A DNA stretch of 8,656 nt, taken from NCBI GenBank assembly GCA_014359855.1, contig JACIYQ010000172.1, positions 1 through 8,656 of the forward strand. The letters are read 5' to 3'. The DNA comes from Parvibaculum sp. (GTDB lineage Bacteria; Pseudomonadota; Alphaproteobacteria; Parvibaculales; Parvibaculaceae). This document shows positions 5,524 through 8,656 of the stretch, piece after piece. The notes below the pieces were generated by a model that was given only the letters and a program-made list of their open reading frames with translations, ran no database searches and was not told the DNA's origin. The first letter of the stretch is position 1; every line of letters begins with the position of its first letter. Position numbers and translations under genes: made by a program.

Positions 5524-8451
5524 ATGGACGATCTTCTCAAGGATTTTCTCGCCGAGACCTGCGAGGCGCTTGATGTGCTGGACAGTGAAATCGTCGAGCT
5601 GGAGCAGCGGCCCGGCGATCCCGCGCTTCTCGGCAGCATCTTCCGCGTCATGCACACCATCAAAGGCACATGCGGCTTCCTGGGGCTTCCCCGGCTTGAA
5701 GCCGTGGCGCACGCAGCGGAGGACGTGCTCGGCCGCGTCCGCGACGGCGAACTTGCGGTCTCGCACGACGTGATATCGCAGGTGCTGGTTGCGCTCGACC
5801 GCATCAAGGAACTCGTTGCCTCGCTCAGCGAGACGGGTGGCGAGCCGGCGGGCGGGGATCGCGAGGTCATCGACGCGTTGAGACGCATCGCGAGCGGCGA
5901 GACGGCCGCTCTCGCCAGCGCCGCCCCGGCTCCCGAAAAACAGGGAACGCTGTTCGAGCGTGCCGGCACGGCATCGGGCATCGATACCGCCTGCGAACTT
6001 GCCTGCGCGGGCTTCGCGGCGAAGTCCGCCGAAGGAGCCGCACTGGAACCTGAACTTCTGAAGCTGCAATTCGCGCTTACCAAGGGCTTCGAGGTGGCGC
6101 TCCAGAAGACACCGGGGATCGACGTTGCGGACGTACTGACCTGCCTTGCCGACAATGGCTGGACCGGCGAAGACATCTCCCTCCTCGAAACGGAAATCGG
6201 CCAGGGCTTCCGGTCCCTCGGCGTGGAGGAAGAGGACGTTGCCGCGTTGCTCGCGCTGCTCCATCGCGGAGCGCAGGATGCTCCTCAGGCCGCGCCCGCG
6301 CTGCAGGCGGAGCAAGAGCCCGTGGCAGCTGCACCGGCTGCAACAAGTCCCAGTGTCGAGAAGCACGATGCGGCCGCGCAGGGGCAGACGCAGACCTTGC
6401 GGGTCAACATCAATGTTCTCGAAGACCTGATGACGCTGGTGAGCGAACTCGTACTGACGCGCAACCAGCTCCTCCAGATCATGCGCAGCCACGGCGACAG
6501 CCCCTTTGCGGCGCCGTTGCAGCGGCTGAACCAGGTAACGACCGAGCTGCAGGAAAGCGTGATGATGACGCGCATGCAGCCGATCGGGAACGCCTGGGGC
6601 AAGCTGCCGCGCCTGGTGCGCGACCTCTCGCAGGAAGTCGGCAAGAAGATCGAACTTGCGATGACGGGTGCCGATACGGAACTCGACCGGCAGGTTCTGG
6701 AATCGATCCGCGATCCGCTCACGCATATGGTCCGGAATTCCGCCGATCATGGAATCGAGATGGCGGCCGACCGGCTCGCCGCGGGGAAACCCGAGCATGG
6801 CACGATCGAACTTTCGGCCCGGCACGAAGGCGGGCACATCGTTGTCGTGGTTGCCGACGATGGACGAGGTCTGCCGACTGCGCGGATCAGGGATAAGGTG
6901 CTGGCAAACGGGCTCGCGACGGAGGCCCAGCTCGAAAGCATGAGCGAACAGCAGATCCAGCAGTTCATTTTCAGGCCCGGATTTTCGACGGCGGCCGCCG
7001 TGACCAGTGTATCGGGCCGCGGCGTGGGCATGGACGTCGTTCGGAACAACATCGAGAAGATTGGCGGGATTATCGAGTTTCAGTCGACAGAAGGTGTCGG
7101 CTCCCGCTTCACCATCAAGATTCCGCTGACGCTCGCAATTGTCTCGGCGCTCATCGTCGAATGCGAGGGCGAGCGCTTTGCTCTGCCGCAGAACAGTGTC
7201 GTGGAACTGGTCCGGATCAATCGCGCCACGAGCAAAGGGCTCGAGAACATCAACGGGCACCCCGTTTACCGCTTGCGCGACCGGCTGCTGCCGCTCGTCT
7301 CGCTGTGCGAAATCCTCGGATTGCTGCAAACCGACACCGCCGTCGAGGCGGGCGAGGCCGACAGCATGTATGTCGTCGTTTCGCAGGTGGGCGCCTTCGT
7401 CTTCGGCATCATCGTCGACAAGGTATTCGATACCGAGGAAATCGTCGTGAAGCCGGTTTCGCGCTGCATGCGTCACATCTCATGCTTCTCGGGCACGACA
7501 ATTCTCGGGGACGGGCGTGTGATCATGATTCTCGATCCCAACGGCCTTGCCTCGGCCGTCTCCGCCTCGCCGCATGCCGAAGCGGCCGCCCTCGCCGGCA
7601 ACGCCGGACGCGGCTCGCGCAGGGATGAGGCCGTTTCGATGCTGGTCTTTGAAGCGCGCGACGGCGGCCCGAAAGCAGTCCCGCTGTCTCTCGTCGCACG
7701 CCTTGAAGAGACGGATCTCGCAACCGCCGAGAAGGCGGGTTCGCTCACCGTGCTGCAATATCGCGGCGGACTGATGCCGCTCATCGACCTCGACGGCAAT
7801 CCGGCGGAACGCAAAGGCAAGCGGCCGATCCTCGTCTTTGTCGATGGGCAACGCATGCTCGGTCTCGTGGTCGACAGGGTGGTCGATATCGTGGATGCGC
7901 CGCTCGACCTGCAGCTCTCGGGCGGCGGACGGCCCGGCACTCTCGGCAGCGCGATCATCGCGGGGGCCGCAACCGACATCGTCGATACGGTTCACTATCT
8001 GCGCCAGAGCGACACCAACTGGTTCGAGGTCAAGACCGAGAGCCCCTTCGGGGCGGATAGCGAACGAAACGTGCTGCTCGTCGAAGACAGCGCCTTCTTC
8101 CGTAATCTCCTGATCCCCATGCTCACGGTCGCCGGCTACTCGGTGACTGTCGCGGAACACGCGGAGGCCGCCATCTCGCTCTGCAAGGAAGGAGGCAACT
8201 TCGACGTCATCGTTTCCGACATCGAGATGCCAGGTCTTTCCGGGTTCGACCTCGTGCGCCAGCTCCGTGCCGACGAGAGGATGAGCGCCGTGCCCATCGT
8301 CGCCCTCTCCTCTCACGCCAATCCAAAGGACATTGCACGCGGAAGGGAAGCCGGCTTCACCGATTATGTGACGAAGCTCGATCCCACGGCGCTGCTCAAC
8401 GTTCTCTCGCGCACGCACACCGACGAGACTCGCAAGGAGGACGCAGCATGA
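5524..8451 (+). CDS. cheA: Hybrid chemotaxis histidine kinase CheA with tandem CheW-like domains and C-terminal receiver
   Basis: A 975-residue cytoplasmic kinase, longer than classical CheA (about 650). In order: HPt/P1 (1-105) with phospho-His44 in MHTIKGTCGFLG; a linker with an unrecognised helical segment (about 140-250) where P2 would be; P3 dimerisation (290-350); P4 kinase with N box HMVRNSADHG (401-410), G1 DDGRGL and G2 GRGVGMDVV (498-506); P5/CheW-like (535-672); a second CheW-like domain (698-828); and a receiver (847-965) with acidic residues Glu854 and Asp855, phospho-acceptor Asp899, Ser929 and Lys951. All catalytic motifs are intact. It should phosphorylate its own receiver and/or a separate CheY under control of chemoreceptors such as the globin receptor upstream. 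Its start is ATG 5524, next to a hairpin that may control translation. It overlaps the following cheW by ATGA. Domain calls are firm; the output is unknown. Confidence 0.96.
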   Translation: MDDLLKDFLAETCEALDVLDSEIVELEQRPGDPALLGSIFRVMHTIKGTCGFLGLPRLEAVAHAAEDVLGRVRDGELAVSHDVISQVLVALDRIKELVASLSETGGEPAGGDREVIDALRRIASGETAALASAAPAPEKQGTLFERAGTASGIDTACELACAGFAAKSAEGAALEPELLKLQFALTKGFEVALQKTPGIDVADVLTCLADNGWTGEDISLLETEIGQGFRSLGVEEEDVAALLALLHRGAQDAPQAAPALQAEQEPVAAAPAATSPSVEKHDAAAQGQTQTLRVNINVLEDLMTLVSELVLTRNQLLQIMRSHGDSPFAAPLQRLNQVTTELQESVMMTRMQPIGNAWGKLPRLVRDLSQEVGKKIELAMTGADTELDRQVLESIRDPLTHMVRNSADHGIEMAADRLAAGKPEHGTIELSARHEGGHIVVVVADDGRGLPTARIRDKVLANGLATEAQLESMSEQQIQQFIFRPGFSTAAAVTSVSGRGVGMDVVRNNIEKIGGIIEFQSTEGVGSRFTIKIPLTLAIVSALIVECEGERFALPQNSVVELVRINRATSKGLENINGHPVYRLRDRLLPLVSLCEILGLLQTDTAVEAGEADSMYVVVSQVGAFVFGIIVDKVFDTEEIVVKPVSRCMRHISCFSGTTILGDGRVIMILDPNGLASAVSASPHAEAAALAGNAGRGSRRDEAVSMLVFEARDGGPKAVPLSLVARLEETDLATAEKAGSLTVLQYRGGLMPLIDLDGNPAERKGKRPILVFVDGQRMLGLVVDRVVDIVDAPLDLQLSGGGRPGTLGSAIIAGAATDIVDTVHYLRQSDTNWFEVKTESPFGADSERNVLLVEDSAFFRNLLIPMLTVAGYSVTVAEHAEAAISLCKEGGNFDVIVSDIEMPGLSGFDLVRQLRADERMSAVPIVALSSHANPKDIARGREAGFTDYVTKLDPTALLNVLSRTHTDETRKEDAA
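8434..8440 (+). promoter_or_regulatory. Ribosome binding site of cheW
   Basis: AAGGAGG, a near-perfect Shine-Dalgarno, lies 7 nt before ATG 8448 and inside the last codons of cheA. It fixes the cheW start and supports translational coupling. Confidence 0.85.
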
Positions 8452-8656
8452 GCACCGCTCTTCACAGGACAGCATCGACCGGCGCCGCGGAAGCGACGAC
8501 CGAAGACTATGTAACCATGACGATCGGCGGCCAGAGTTTCGGCATTCCTGTGCTGAACGTCCGCGACGTGCTCAGCCCGCAGATCATCACCCGTATTCCG
8601 TTAGCTGCGCCGGAGATCGCCGGATCGCTCAATCTTCGGGGCCGGATCGTGACGGC
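8448..8656 (+). CDS. cheW: CheW coupling protein, N-terminal part (runs off window)
   Basis: The first 69 codons are present and the gene continues past the window end. After a short, poorly conserved leader, the segment starting YVTMTIGGQSFGIPVLNVRDVL (split here: core about residues 21-42) is the typical first strands of a CheW domain, in which a beta strand leads into the FGIPV and V-x-DVL elements. It continues with IPLAAPEIAGSLNLRGRIV, matching the conserved P-x-x-I-x-G-x-x-N-x-R-G segment of CheW. This adaptor links chemoreceptors to CheA in signalling arrays. Its ATG overlaps the cheA TGA as ATGA, with a strong ribosome site, so the two are co-transcribed and probably translated in a coupled way. 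Downstream genes cannot be seen; cheR, cheB and cheY would be expected by analogy. Confidence 0.93.
   Translation, partial: MSTALHRTASTGAAEATTEDYVTMTIGGQSFGIPVLNVRDVLSPQIITRIPLAAPEIAGSLNLRGRIVT

Noticed and set aside
5515..8475. Minus-strand frame open across nearly all of cheA (653 and 331 codons, same frame)
   Set aside because: The antisense codons are exact complements of the cheA codons, so antisense stops need sense TTA, CTA or TCA. These are rare in a GC-rich gene; within cheA only one (TCA for Ser653, at 7480-7482) occurs. The translation is rich in Arg and His and resembles no family. It is a composition artefact.

Overview
The window looks like a chromosomal piece of an alphaproteobacterium. 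The genes are GC-rich with a strong GC bias at third codon positions, and they are separated by short, very AT-rich promoter regions. The Crp/Fnr regulator carries the alphaproteobacterial FNR cysteine pattern, and the histidine kinase core resembles those common in Rhizobiales and Rhodospirillales. The genus cannot be named from the sequence alone.

Layout: (1) 105-181 (+) is a complete tRNA-Arg(CCG) with encoded CCA. (2) 229-999 (-) is a Crp/Fnr transcription factor with the four cysteines expected for an oxygen-labile iron-sulfur cluster, convergent with the tRNA. (3) 1000-1327 is a divergent, AT-rich control region. It holds an extended -10 promoter candidate, an imperfect 15-bp direct repeat and a GC-rich hairpin next to the following start codon. 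(4) 1328-2686 (+) is a soluble globin-coupled chemoreceptor of HemAT type. (5) 2708-5401 (+), 21 bp downstream, is a soluble histidine kinase with an N-terminal PAS-like segment, GAF, three PAS domains and HisKA-HATPase_c. (6) 5402-5523 is an AT-rich gap with a 28-bp inverted repeat ending 9 bp before the next start. (7) 5524-8451 (+) is a hybrid CheA with HPt, dimerisation, kinase, two CheW-like domains and a receiver. (8) 8448-8656 (+) is the start of a CheW gene, overlapping cheA by ATGA and running off the window.

The chemoreceptor, CheA and CheW form the head of a chemosensory operon in which a heme-globin receptor probably controls a CheA that carries its own receiver. The sensor kinase between receptor and CheA is the unusual component, because it has no receiver domain and its target is not in the window. 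This layout recalls alternative chemosensory clusters that control development or gene expression rather than swimming, such as Che3 of Rhodospirillum centenum, but that comparison is from memory and is an inference. Three neighbouring proteins have features linked to oxygen or redox sensing by different chemistry: a 4Fe-4S FNR-type site, a protoglobin heme, and possibly a FixL-like PAS heme.
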